Shown: positions 34,115 through 42,790, counted from the stretch's first letter. The stretch is DNA of 64,000 nt from Actinokineospora spheciospongiae (GCF_000564855.1 NZ_AYXG01000103.1:1-64000); one strand, 5' to 3'. Made by a program: numbers and translations. Notes: a model not told the origin generated them from the sequence alone.

Positions 34115-34314
34115 GAACACACACGACCACCGATCCGTCACCAGTGTTGTCGATCACCCGGCACCCGCGCTGAGGAGTCCTCACCCGGCTGTGGAACACT
34201 GCCACCGGACGGGTGAGTGACAGTCCAGTTGCCACGGTGTAACCCTTGTGCCCGCTGCACATCCGGTCATCGGCGCGCAATCGGCAGTGTGTTCGCCGAG
34301 TGGTCGAAGGCTGA

Positions 34315-34333
34315 ACACAGTGACACTGCCGGG
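34315..34333. promoter_or_regulatory. Candidate PucR-type operator before permease
   Basis: The palindrome CAGTGACACTG (34318-34328) is followed by CCGGG and resembles the ACACAGTG/CACTGTGCCGG elements in the pucR divergent promoter. A related CACTGCC occurs near 34196. Confidence 0.35.
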
Positions 34334-34392
34334 TGACCTCGACCTGCCCGAAGGATGCCGGGGTGGAACTCTGATCCCGAGCATCGGAGCGG

Positions 34393-35934
34393 ATGATGGC
34401 CACTGCGGAAACCGGCGGCACCCAGCGCACCCTCCCGGACGGCCGGGTCGAACTCACCGACCGGTCCGGCATCGAGGGCAGCCGGTTCCACAACGCCGAG
34501 TTGGCGCCGGTCCCGGTGGCGCAGCGGACCTGGACGACCTACAACTACTTCGCGCTGTGGATGGGGATGGCGCACAACATCCCCAGCTACACCCTCGCCG
34601 CCTCGTTGATCGCGTTGGGGATGAGCTGGGTGCAGGCGTTGATGACGATCGTGGTCGGCAACCTGATCGTGTTGGTGCCGATGTTGCTCAACAGCCACGC
34701 GGGCACCAAGTACGGCATCCCGTTCCCGGTGTTCGCCCGGGCGTTCTTCGGGGTGCGCGGGGCGAACCTGGCGGCGCTGCTGCGGGGGTTCATCGCCTGC
34801 GGGTGGTTCGGCATCCAGACCTGGGTGGGCGGGCAGGCGGTGTACGTGATCGTGGGCAAGCTCGCCGGGGCCGGGTGGGTGGACGCGGCGCGGGTGGCCG
34901 ACCAGCCGTGGACGCTGTGGGTGAGCTTCCTGCTGTTCTGGGTGGTGCAGATGGCGATCATCTGGCGGGGGATGGAGGCGATCCGGCGGTTCGAGAACTG
35001 GACCGCCCCGCTGGTGTCGGTGGGGTTCCTGATCCTGCTGGGGTACGTGCTGGTCAAGGCCGGTGGGCTGGGGCCGATCCTGGCGGCGCCGTCGAGGCTG
35101 GGGTGGGGGTCGGGGTTCTGGGCGGTGTTCGCGCCCTCGCTGATGGCGATGATCGCGTTCTGGGCGACGCTGTCGCTGAACATGCCGGACTTCACCCGGT
35201 TCGGCGGCGGGCAGAAGACCCAGGTGCGCGGGCAGGTCCTGGGGCTGCCGACGACCATGACGTTCATCGCGGTGGTGGCGATCCTGACGACCTCCGGTGG
35301 GCAGTTGCTCTACGGGGAGGACCCGGACCTGTGGGACCCGGCGCTGCTGGCGGCGAAGTTCGACAACCCGGTGCTGGTGGTGATCGCCCTGGTGGCGCTG
35401 GTGCTGGCGACCGTCTCGTGCAACCTCGCGGCGAACGTGGTCAGCCCGTCCTACGACTTCTCCAACGCGTTCCCGAAGCGGATCACCTTCGCCGCGGGTG
35501 GGCTGATCACCGGGGTGATCGGGGTCGTGATCATGCCGTGGCGGCTGATCTCCGACCCGGGCATCTACATCTTCGCCTGGCTGGGCTTCTACGGCGGGGT
35601 GCTCGCGGCGATCGCGGGGGTGCTGGTCGCGGGGTACTGGTTCGTCCTCAAGACCCGGCTCGACGTGGCCGACCTCTACGCCGAGGGGGGCCGCTACTGG
35701 TTCACCGGCGGGTGGAACCCCAAGGCCGTGCTGGCGACGGTGGTCGGTGCCGTGCTGGCCGTGGGCGGCGCGTACGGCGGGCCGTTCCCCGACGACGGGC
35801 TGATCCCGTTCCTCAAGCCGCTCTACGACTACAACTGGGCGGTCGGGTTCGTCTCCGCCCTCCTCGTCCACACCGTCGTGTCACTGCCCAACCGGGACAA
35901 CTCCCGCCCACAGGAAGGGGAAGTCCGTGTCTGA
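34393..35934 (+). CDS. NCS1-family nucleobase/hydantoin:cation symporter
   Basis: A 513-residue nucleobase:cation symporter-1 protein with about 12 transmembrane helices. The N-terminal family signature includes TWTTYNYFALWMGMAHNIPS (TM1), GTKYGIPFPVFARAFFGVRG and GWFGIQTWVGG (TM3). It would import uracil, dihydropyrimidines, hydantoin or allantoin. The next three genes on the same strand encode dihydropyrimidine breakdown, so a pyrimidine or hydantoin is the likely cargo. The stop overlaps the next gene by 8 nt. Confidence 0.9.
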   Translation: MMATAETGGTQRTLPDGRVELTDRSGIEGSRFHNAELAPVPVAQRTWTTYNYFALWMGMAHNIPSYTLAASLIALGMSWVQALMTIVVGNLIVLVPMLLNSHAGTKYGIPFPVFARAFFGVRGANLAALLRGFIACGWFGIQTWVGGQAVYVIVGKLAGAGWVDAARVADQPWTLWVSFLLFWVVQMAIIWRGMEAIRRFENWTAPLVSVGFLILLGYVLVKAGGLGPILAAPSRLGWGSGFWAVFAPSLMAMIAFWATLSLNMPDFTRFGGGQKTQVRGQVLGLPTTMTFIAVVAILTTSGGQLLYGEDPDLWDPALLAAKFDNPVLVVIALVALVLATVSCNLAANVVSPSYDFSNAFPKRITFAAGGLITGVIGVVIMPWRLISDPGIYIFAWLGFYGGVLAAIAGVLVAGYWFVLKTRLDVADLYAEGGRYWFTGGWNPKAVLATVVGAVLAVGGAYGGPFPDDGLIPFLKPLYDYNWAVGFVSALLVHTVVSLPNRDNSRPQEGEVRV

Positions 35935-36769
35935 CGTCGTCAGGGCCGGTCTCATCCAGCAGAAGTGGACCGGCGACAAGGATTCGATGATCAGGGCCGC
36001 GGTGGACCACATCGCGACCGCGGCGTCGCAGGGCGCCCAGGTGGTGTGCCTGCAAGAGCTGTTCTACGGCCCGTACTTCTGCCAGGTGCAGGACGCGGAC
36101 TACTACTCCTACACCGAGGGCATCCCCGACGGCCCGACGACCGAGCTGCTGTGCGAGGTCGCGGCCCGGCACGGGATCGTCATCGTCGCACCGATGTACG
36201 AGCAGGAGCAGGTGGGCGTCTACTACAACACCGCCGCGGTGATCGACGCCGACGGCACCTACCTGGGCAAGTACCGCAAGAACCACATCCCGCAGGTGAA
36301 GGGGTTCTGGGAGAAGTTCTACTTCCGCCCCGGCAACATGGACTACCCGATCTTCGACACCGCGGTGGGCCGCATCGGCGTCTACATCTGCTACGACCGG
36401 CACTTCCCGGAGGGTTGGCGGGCGCTGGGCCTGGCCGGGGCGAAGATCGTGTTCAACCCGTCGGCGACGAGCCGGGGGCTGTCGCAGTACCTGTGGCGGT
36501 TGGAGCAGCCCGCGGCGGCGGTGGCGAACGAGTACTTCGTCGGCGCGATCAACCGGGTGGGTGTGGAACCGCTGGGCGACAACGACTTCTACGGGCAGAC
36601 CTACTTCGCCGACCCGCGCGGGCAGCTCGTCGGGGAGGCGGCGTCGGACACGGAGGAGGAGGTCGTGGTGCGCGACCTGGACATGGGGTTGCTCGCCGAG
36701 GTGCGGGACCTGTGGCAGTTCTACCGGGACCGCCGCCCCGACAGCTACGACTCGCTCACCAAGCCCTGA
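35927..36769 (+). CDS. Nitrilase-family beta-ureidopropionase-like amidohydrolase
   Basis: A 280-residue carbon-nitrogen hydrolase. The Glu-Lys-Cys triad is visible in CLQELFYGPYF, KYRKNHIPQ and YICYDRHFPEG. By context it hydrolyses N-carbamoyl-beta-alanine to beta-alanine, CO2 and ammonia, the step after dihydropyrimidinase; N-carbamoylputrescine amidase is the nearest alternative family. The GTG start overlaps the permease stop by 8 nt. Confidence 0.88.
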   Translation: MSDVVRAGLIQQKWTGDKDSMIRAAVDHIATAASQGAQVVCLQELFYGPYFCQVQDADYYSYTEGIPDGPTTELLCEVAARHGIVIVAPMYEQEQVGVYYNTAAVIDADGTYLGKYRKNHIPQVKGFWEKFYFRPGNMDYPIFDTAVGRIGVYICYDRHFPEGWRALGLAGAKIVFNPSATSRGLSQYLWRLEQPAAAVANEYFVGAINRVGVEPLGDNDFYGQTYFADPRGQLVGEAASDTEEEVVVRDLDMGLLAEVRDLWQFYRDRRPDSYDSLTKP

Positions 36770-36780
36770 AAGGCCCACGG

Positions 36781-38166
36781 ATGCGCACCATCATCACGGG
36801 AGGGACCGTCGTCAACGCCACCGGCCGCGCGCACGCGGACGTGGTCGTGGACGGCGAGGTCATCACCGCGGTCACCGCCCCGGGGTTGATCACCGAGGCG
36901 GACCGGACGATCGACGCCACCGGCAAGTACGTGATCCCCGGCGGCATCGACGCGCACACGCACATGGAGATGCCCTTCGGCGGGACGTTCTCGCACGACA
37001 CCTTCGCCACCGGCACCGAGGCGGCGGCGTGGGGCGGGACCACCACGATCATCGACTTCGCGGTGCAGGCGCGCGGCACGTCGCTGCTGGCCACCCTGGA
37101 CAAGTGGCACGCGAAGGCGGACGGCGACTGCGCCGTCGACTACGGCTTCCACATGATCATCTCCGAGGTGGACGACGGTTCGCTCAAGGAGATGCGGCCG
37201 TGCATCGACGCGGGCGTGAACAGCTTCAAGATGTTCATGGCCTACCCCGGCGTCTTCTACTCCACCGACGGCGACATCCTGCGCGCCATGCGGCGGGCCA
37301 CCGAGACCGGCTCGATGATCATGATGCACGCGGAGAACGGCATCGCCATCGACCAGCTCGTGGCGCAGGCGCTGGCCGAGGGCCGGACCGCCCCGGTGGA
37401 GCACGGGCTGACCCGGCCGCCGGAGCTGGAGGGCGAGGCGACGTCGCGGGCGATCGCGCTGGCGGGGGTCACCGGGGCGCCGCTCTACATCGTGCACCTG
37501 TCGGCCCGGCACGCGCTGGAGGCGGTGGCGGCGGCCAGGAACACCGGGCAGAACGTGTTCGCCGAGACCTGCCCGCAGTACCTGTACCTGTCGATCGAGG
37601 ACATGGCGAAACCCGGTTTCGAGGGCGCCAAGTACGTGGCCTCGCCGCCGCTGCGGACCAGGGACCACCAGGCGGACCTGTGGCGGGGGCTGCGGACCAA
37701 CGACCTGTCGGTGGTCTCCACCGACCACTGCCCGTTCTGCTTCGAGGACCAGAAGGTGCTCGGCAGGGACGACTTCTCCAAGATCCCGAACGGGATGCCC
37801 GGCGTGGAGCACCGGATGGACCTGCTGCACCAGGGCGTGGTGGCCGGGGAGATCACCCTGGAGCGCTGGGTGGAGATCAGCTCCACCACCCCGGCTCGGA
37901 TGTTCGGCCTGGCCGGCCGCAAGGGGACCATTTCCCCCGGCGCCGACGCCGACGTGGTGGTCTACGACCCGGCGGCGACGCAGACCATCTCCGCGCTGAC
38001 CCACCACATGAACGTGGACTACTCCGCCTACGAGGGCATGGAGATCACCGGCAGGGTGGACGTGGTGCTCTCCCGGGGTTCGGTGGTCATCGCCGACGGC
38101 GCTTTCCACGGCAAGCCCGGACACGGACGATTTCTGAAGCGCGACCTCTCCCAGTACCTGCTTTAG
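36781..38166 (+). CDS. hydA: Dihydropyrimidinase / D-hydantoinase
   Basis: A 461-residue cyclic amidohydrolase. The binuclear metal site is complete: DAHTHME (HxH), the carboxylated lysine in NSFKMFMAY, His in MMHAEN and IVHLSARH, and Asp in STDHCPF. It opens dihydrouracil, dihydrothymine or 5-substituted hydantoins to N-carbamoyl amino acids, which the preceding nitrilase-family enzyme then cleaves. It starts 11 bp after that gene and is followed 10 bp later by the luciferase-like oxidoreductase, so the four genes form one operon. Confidence 0.93.
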   Translation: MRTIITGGTVVNATGRAHADVVVDGEVITAVTAPGLITEADRTIDATGKYVIPGGIDAHTHMEMPFGGTFSHDTFATGTEAAAWGGTTTIIDFAVQARGTSLLATLDKWHAKADGDCAVDYGFHMIISEVDDGSLKEMRPCIDAGVNSFKMFMAYPGVFYSTDGDILRAMRRATETGSMIMMHAENGIAIDQLVAQALAEGRTAPVEHGLTRPPELEGEATSRAIALAGVTGAPLYIVHLSARHALEAVAAARNTGQNVFAETCPQYLYLSIEDMAKPGFEGAKYVASPPLRTRDHQADLWRGLRTNDLSVVSTDHCPFCFEDQKVLGRDDFSKIPNGMPGVEHRMDLLHQGVVAGEITLERWVEISSTTPARMFGLAGRKGTISPGADADVVVYDPAATQTISALTHHMNVDYSAYEGMEITGRVDVVLSRGSVVIADGAFHGKPGHGRFLKRDLSQYLL

Positions 38167-38176
38167 GAGGATCGGC

Positions 38177-39172
38177 ATGGACTTCGGTGTGGTGTTGCAG
38201 ACCGACCCGCCCGCGAGCGACGTGGTGCGGCTGATGGTGGAGGCCGAGCAGCGCGGGTTCAGCCACGGCTGGACGTTCGACTCGTGCGTGCTGTGGCAGG
38301 AACCGTTCGTCGTCTACTCGCAGATCCTGGCCCAGACCCGGTCGCTGGTGGTCGGGCCGATGGTGACCAACCCGAGCACCCGCGACTGGTCGGTGACGGC
38401 GTCGCTGTTCGCCACCCTCAACGACATGTTCGGCAACCGCACCGTCTGCGGCATCGGCCGGGGCGACTCGGCCCGCCGGGTGATCGGGCAGCGGCCCGCG
38501 TCGCTGGCGGTGCTGCGCGAGTCGATGCACGTCATCCGGGAACTGGCCGAGGGCCGCGAGGTCGAGCACCACGGCGGACCGGTCCGCATCCCGTGGGTGC
38601 GCGACGGGCGGCTGGAGGTGTGGATGGCCGCGTACGGGCCGAAGGCGTTGAAGCTGGTCGGCGAGCACGCCGACGGGTTCATCCTGCAAACCGCCGACCC
38701 GGCGATCGCCGAGTGGACCATCGGCGCGGTGCGCGAGGCGGCGGGCGCGGCGGGACGCGACCCGGGCGGGATCACCGTGTGCGTCGCCGCCCCGGCCTAC
38801 GTCGGCGACGACCTCGCCCACCAGCGCGACCAGCTCCGCTGGTTCGGCGGCATGGTCGGCAACCACGTGGCCGACCTGGTCGCCCGCTACGGCGAGTCCG
38901 GGCCGGTCCCGAAGGAGCTGACCGAGTACATCCGGGGCCGCGAGTCCTACGACTACGCCCACCACGGCAGGGCGGGCAACCCGTCGACGGACTTCGTGCC
39001 CGACGACATCGTGGACCGCTTCTGCCTGGTGGGTCCCGCCTCGGCGCACGTGCGGCGGCTCCAGCAGCTCAAGGAGCTGGGGGTGGACCAGTTCGCGGTC
39101 TACCTGATGCACGACGAGCGGGAGAAGACGCTGGCGGCCTACGGGGACGAGGTGATCCCGGCACTGCGCTGA
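38177..39172 (+). CDS. F420-dependent-type luciferase-like oxidoreductase of pyrimidine operon
   Basis: A 331-residue LLM-class flavin/F420 oxidoreductase of the type repeatedly found beside hydantoinase genes in actinobacteria. Characteristic stretches are FGVVLQTDPPASDVVRLM at the N-terminus, GIGRGDSARRVIGQRPAS near 95, and DGFILQTADPAIAEWTI near 170. AGGAGG lies just before the ATG. As no classical dihydropyrimidine dehydrogenase is in the window, it may perform the ring reduction or handle another step; this is an inference from operon position. Confidence 0.82.
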   Translation: MDFGVVLQTDPPASDVVRLMVEAEQRGFSHGWTFDSCVLWQEPFVVYSQILAQTRSLVVGPMVTNPSTRDWSVTASLFATLNDMFGNRTVCGIGRGDSARRVIGQRPASLAVLRESMHVIRELAEGREVEHHGGPVRIPWVRDGRLEVWMAAYGPKALKLVGEHADGFILQTADPAIAEWTIGAVREAAGAAGRDPGGITVCVAAPAYVGDDLAHQRDQLRWFGGMVGNHVADLVARYGESGPVPKELTEYIRGRESYDYAHHGRAGNPSTDFVPDDIVDRFCLVGPASAHVRRLQQLKELGVDQFAVYLMHDEREKTLAAYGDEVIPALR

Positions 39173-39177
39173 CCGGG

Positions 39178-39211
39178 CCGCCCCGCACCGGTGGCGGCCG
39201 GTGCGGGGCGG
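39178..39211. terminator. Bidirectional terminator hairpin
   Basis: A perfect 14-bp inverted repeat (39178-39191 / 39198-39211) with a 6-nt loop lies between the convergent pyrimidine operon and the unknown 672-aa gene. Confidence 0.75.
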
Positions 39212-39218
39212 TTCCCGC

Positions 39219-41237
39219 CTACAGCTCGCGCAGGTCGTAGCCGTCCTTGACCTTCGTGGCCAGGCTGGCGATCGTGGCGCCCGCGCCCTTGCCGTTGCCG
39301 GTGTTGTCCTGCGGCTTGGCCCAGTGGTGCGTGCCGTCCTCCGCCGCGAAGAGCAGGTGGGAGCGCTCGGGGAAGGGCTTGTGCCACCGGCCCTTCACCA
39401 GCTTGCCCGCCTGCATGTAGCCGTCCGGCTTGATCTCGCGGTCGCTCCAGTCGGCGAACCCGGTCGGGTCGACGTCCATCGGCCAGAAGGCGTTCGGGGC
39501 CGCGGAGTCGATGAAGCCCCAGTAGCCCGCGACGCGCACCCGCAGCGGGCGCCCCTTGAAGTCCGCCCCCTCAGTGCCGGGCGCGCCCGGTGCGAAGTCG
39601 GTGTCGAGGTCGACCTCCGCGACCGGCCTGCCCTTGGCGTCGCTGCCGGGCAGCACGGCCATCAGCGCCTCGCTGACCACGTCCATCGGCCCCGGCACGA
39701 ACTCCCCGTTGTCCGCGTACAGCGCGCCGGTCCGCCCACCGATCTTGACGTTGCGGTACTCGCGGTTCTGGTCGTCGGTCTTGACCCCGCTGAGGATCGA
39801 CTGCACGGGGTTGCCCGCGTTGTCGGCCGTGGGCCTGCTCGCCGCCGCGGTGGCGGCGGGCGTGGGCGGTTGGACCACCGCGACCTTGGGCATCCCGGCG
39901 ATCATCGCCTCGGCGAGGGAGTCGACGCCCGCCTGCATGGCCGAGCCGTTCACCGGCTGCGCCGGGTCGATCGGCAACCGTTCCACGATCATCTCGGCGA
40001 TGCGGGTGCCGAGCTGGTCGAGCACCGCGCCCTTGAGCGCGTCCAGCGGGTTGAGGATGGTGAAGATGTTGCCCCGGAACTCCTCGAACAGGCTCGTGCC
40101 GAACGACACGATGACCGACTCGGTGTCCTGCGTCTTGCCCAGCAGTTCCTGGAGCAGGGCCAGGCGCTGGCCGAGGTAGCCCTGCATCGCGCTGGTGATG
40201 CCCTTGCGGGCGACGTCCCAGACCAGGCCCAGCGGTGAGAAGAAGCTGGTGCCCACGCCGATCAGCCCGTCGGCGCACACCAGGGTGATCTCCAGGTTCG
40301 CCATGTGCTTCTCGGTCAGCATCCGGTGCATCTTGGTGGGGTCGGCGTTGTGCTCGGCGAACTGCGCGCCCTTCTGGTGGTTCGCCTGGTAGTCCTTCAC
40401 CGCCGCGGCGGCCTGCGCGGACAGCGCGGCCTTGCCCGCGAAGGCCATCAGCACCTTGATGCCGGTCGCGGCGTTGCTCAACCCCACCGCCACCGGTGTG
40501 GTGAACGGCGAGGGCACCACCCCGAACAGGCCACCGCTGAACTGCATCGCGTTGGCGCACTGGTCGATGATCCACAGCCCGGCCTGCAGGGCCTTGCGCT
40601 GCTTGCCGGGGTCCAGGACCACGAGCGCCTTGATGGACTCGAACTCGACGGCCCCGGCGAAGTCCGCCCCCGCCTTGGTCATGACCTGCTTCGTCTGCTC
40701 GATCAGCGGGACCAGTTCCTCGCGGACGAACACGTCGAACTTCGCGAAGTCCGCGTCGGTGCGCGCCAGGGGGATCGACTGGGCGTGCCTGCGCAGCGCG
40801 TTCTCCGCCGCCAGGCCGCGCACCACGCAGTCCTGCAACGCGGCCCGCGCGGCGAGGGCGGCCTTGCCGTGCCCGGTGGCGTGCATGAACTCGAAGTCGG
40901 CCAGCCTGTCACAGGCGGCCATGACGTCCCCGCACTGGGCGAGCATCCCGTTCGAGAAGGCCATGTGGTTGTCGAAGAGCAGCCGGTACTCGTCCACCCG
41001 CTGCCGCAGCGCCGGGTCGACGCCGCCCTGGAGCAGGGCGGCGACCGGGGCGTGCGTGGTCAGGGTCTGCACGACCGGGCCGAAGGTGAGCGCGGCGACG
41101 GCCGCGGGGGCGGGGGCGGTGACGTCGGCGTTCTGGCGACCGATCCGGGCAAGCGCCGGGCGGGCGTGCTGCTGGATGGCGGTCTTGGCCGCGGCCAGCA
41201 CCGCGGCCGGGTCCGCGGCGGGGGTGGGGTCGGTCAT
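39219..41237 (-). CDS. Large protein of unknown function (672 aa)
   Basis: No family recognised. The N-terminal two-thirds are Ala-rich and helical, with hydrophobic stretches around 245-280 (GVVPSPFTTPVAVGLSNAAT) and 330-355 (GLIGVGTSFFSPLGLVWDV). A Pro/Ala/Thr linker (about 455-475) leads to a distinct C-terminal region with many aromatics (GYWGFIDSAAPNAFWPMDV, then GRWHKPFPERSHLLFAAEDG). No secretion signal is seen. It ends a three-gene minus-strand operon of unknown proteins. The layout of a helical, partly hydrophobic body, linker and compact C-terminal domain could suit an effector or structural protein, but nothing proves this. Confidence 0.75.
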   Translation of the reverse strand: MTDPTPAADPAAVLAAAKTAIQQHARPALARIGRQNADVTAPAPAAVAALTFGPVVQTLTTHAPVAALLQGGVDPALRQRVDEYRLLFDNHMAFSNGMLAQCGDVMAACDRLADFEFMHATGHGKAALAARAALQDCVVRGLAAENALRRHAQSIPLARTDADFAKFDVFVREELVPLIEQTKQVMTKAGADFAGAVEFESIKALVVLDPGKQRKALQAGLWIIDQCANAMQFSGGLFGVVPSPFTTPVAVGLSNAATGIKVLMAFAGKAALSAQAAAAVKDYQANHQKGAQFAEHNADPTKMHRMLTEKHMANLEITLVCADGLIGVGTSFFSPLGLVWDVARKGITSAMQGYLGQRLALLQELLGKTQDTESVIVSFGTSLFEEFRGNIFTILNPLDALKGAVLDQLGTRIAEMIVERLPIDPAQPVNGSAMQAGVDSLAEAMIAGMPKVAVVQPPTPAATAAASRPTADNAGNPVQSILSGVKTDDQNREYRNVKIGGRTGALYADNGEFVPGPMDVVSEALMAVLPGSDAKGRPVAEVDLDTDFAPGAPGTEGADFKGRPLRVRVAGYWGFIDSAAPNAFWPMDVDPTGFADWSDREIKPDGYMQAGKLVKGRWHKPFPERSHLLFAAEDGTHHWAKPQDNTGNGKGAGATIASLATKVKDGYDLREL

Positions 41238-41292
41238 CGCTTCGCGCTCCTCTGGTGACCGTGGGCGGGTCCTGGGTGGGTGGTGCGGGGGT

Positions 41293-41577
41293 TCAGCTCG
41301 CTTCGCCCGCCATCGCTTTCACGATGACCTCGGCCAGGGCGGTGGACAGGATCTCGCCGAGCTGCTCCGGCGGCAGCGCGGCGGCGCCGGGCACCTCCGC
41401 CAGCACCTGTTCGACGGCGGGGTTGAGGGCGCTCTCCTGCAACTCGGCGATCAGCAGCGCCAGGTCGGCCTCGGTGATCGCCGCGCCGTCCTCGCCCCGC
41501 GCGGTCTTGACGGCGCGGTACTTGGCGAGCAGCGGCTCTAGGAACGCCGTCAGGTCGACCGCTTCCTGGCTGGTCAC
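41293..41577 (-). CDS. Small protein sharing a C-terminal motif with its neighbour (94 aa)
   Basis: A 94-residue acidic helical protein starting at GTG 41577. Residues 52-78 have the pattern NxAxxQxxAExPxAAALxxEQxxxIL, which also occurs near the C-terminus of the 342-aa protein encoded just upstream. It lies 37 bp from that gene and 55 bp from the 672-aa gene. The shared motif suggests a common docking or oligomerisation element. No known family recognised. Confidence 0.65.
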   Translation of the reverse strand: MTSQEAVDLTAFLEPLLAKYRAVKTARGEDGAAITEADLALLIAELQESALNPAVEQVLAEVPGAAALPPEQLGEILSTALAEVIVKAMAGEAS

Positions 41578-41614
41578 GGCTGGTGGTCCTCTCGTTCGGC
41601 GTGGGTGCGGGTGT

Positions 41615-42643
41615 TCACAGCCGGTCGGCCGGGATGCTCGCCAGCAGTTGCGCCATCTGCTCCCGCGACAGCGCGGCCGCTTCCGGCATCTCGGCGACGA
41701 GCTGGGCGAAGGCCTCGTTCAGGTCGTCCACGGCCGCGTCCGGGATCGCGTCGGACTCCTGGGCGATCTCGCCGAACCGGTCCTGCGCCTCGGCGATCTC
41801 CTCGGGGCTGAACAGGTTCTCCAGCGCTTCGAGCACGTCGTCCTCATCGGACTGGGCCGCTGGCACCGGGGTGGCGATCACGATGCCGTAGTCGGCGAAG
41901 TACTCGACCCGCTCGGGTGTGGTGGCCGGGGCGTGCTCCAGGAACGCCTCGGCGAAGGACCGCACACCGCGTTCGTCGGCGTAGAAGAGGAAGTACGGGG
42001 TGAAGGTCTCCCACGCCTCCTCGGTGCCGTCCCAGGACGGTCCGAACTCGGCCAGGAACGCCGCCCACACCTCGGGGTCGGGTTCGGCCTCCGGTTCCGC
42101 GGCGGTCGCGATCGCGATGCCGTAGCCCGCGAAGAAGCCCACCCGGTCCCCGGAGTCCGCGGCGTACTCGACGAAGGACCTGGCGGGCGCGGCGACGCCG
42201 CGCTCCGCGGCGTAGAAAAGGAAGTAGTCCACGAACCCGGACCAGTTCTCCTCCTGCCCGTCCCAGGAGGGCCCGTACTCCTGCAGGAACGCGGCCCACT
42301 CCCCCTCGTCGTACGCCGTGTCGTCCACCTCGGGCTCCGCTTCGGTGGCGGCGGCCATGCCCCGCAATTCCGCCGCCAGCGTCGCGACCCCGGCGTCCTG
42401 GGCCGCGCGGAACAGCTCCACCCCGCCGTTGCCCTCCGCGTACCGCGCCAATTCCTCGCCCGCGGCGGGGAACCCCTCCACCGCGGCGCGGTCGAGGAGG
42501 GCGGCGCGCAGGGCGTCGAAGTCGGAGCTGCCCGCGGAGTCCAGGTCCTGGTAGACCTCGACCACCACGGTGAACAGCAGCTCGGGGTCGCGCACGTCGT
42601 GGTCAAGCAGGACACGCAGCGCGCCGTCGAGGGCCTGGTCCAT
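41615..42643 (-). CDS. Acidic protein with two tandem ~77-residue repeats (342 aa)
   Basis: A very acidic 342-residue protein, first gene of the unknown operon. Two tandem repeats (about 115-180 and 192-260) share the pattern WAAFL.E[YF]GPSWDG.EE.W, then a YFLFYA.ERGV segment, ending GYGIAIAT / DYGIVIAT. A separate helical N-terminal domain covers 1-100. Residues about 305-335 carry the AExPxAAALxxEQ motif shared with the 94-aa protein. No signal peptide or catalytic motif is seen. I do not recognise a family; the repeats look like a protein-binding module. Confidence 0.75.
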   Translation of the reverse strand: MDQALDGALRVLLDHDVRDPELLFTVVVEVYQDLDSAGSSDFDALRAALLDRAAVEGFPAAGEELARYAEGNGGVELFRAAQDAGVATLAAELRGMAAATEAEPEVDDTAYDEGEWAAFLQEYGPSWDGQEENWSGFVDYFLFYAAERGVAAPARSFVEYAADSGDRVGFFAGYGIAIATAAEPEAEPDPEVWAAFLAEFGPSWDGTEEAWETFTPYFLFYADERGVRSFAEAFLEHAPATTPERVEYFADYGIVIATPVPAAQSDEDDVLEALENLFSPEEIAEAQDRFGEIAQESDAIPDAAVDDLNEAFAQLVAEMPEAAALSREQMAQLLASIPADRL

Positions 42644-42790
42644 CTGCGCCTCTTCCCTTCACCTGGTCGCGGCACCGGCCGGGAGCGGCAGGTCTCGGTG
42701 TTGCCCCGCCAACGGTAGGGGCGCGACCGCGGTCGCCGTTGCCCTCGGAGGCAGCCGCGCGGGCACTCCGGGCGCACCGACCGAACGGGA

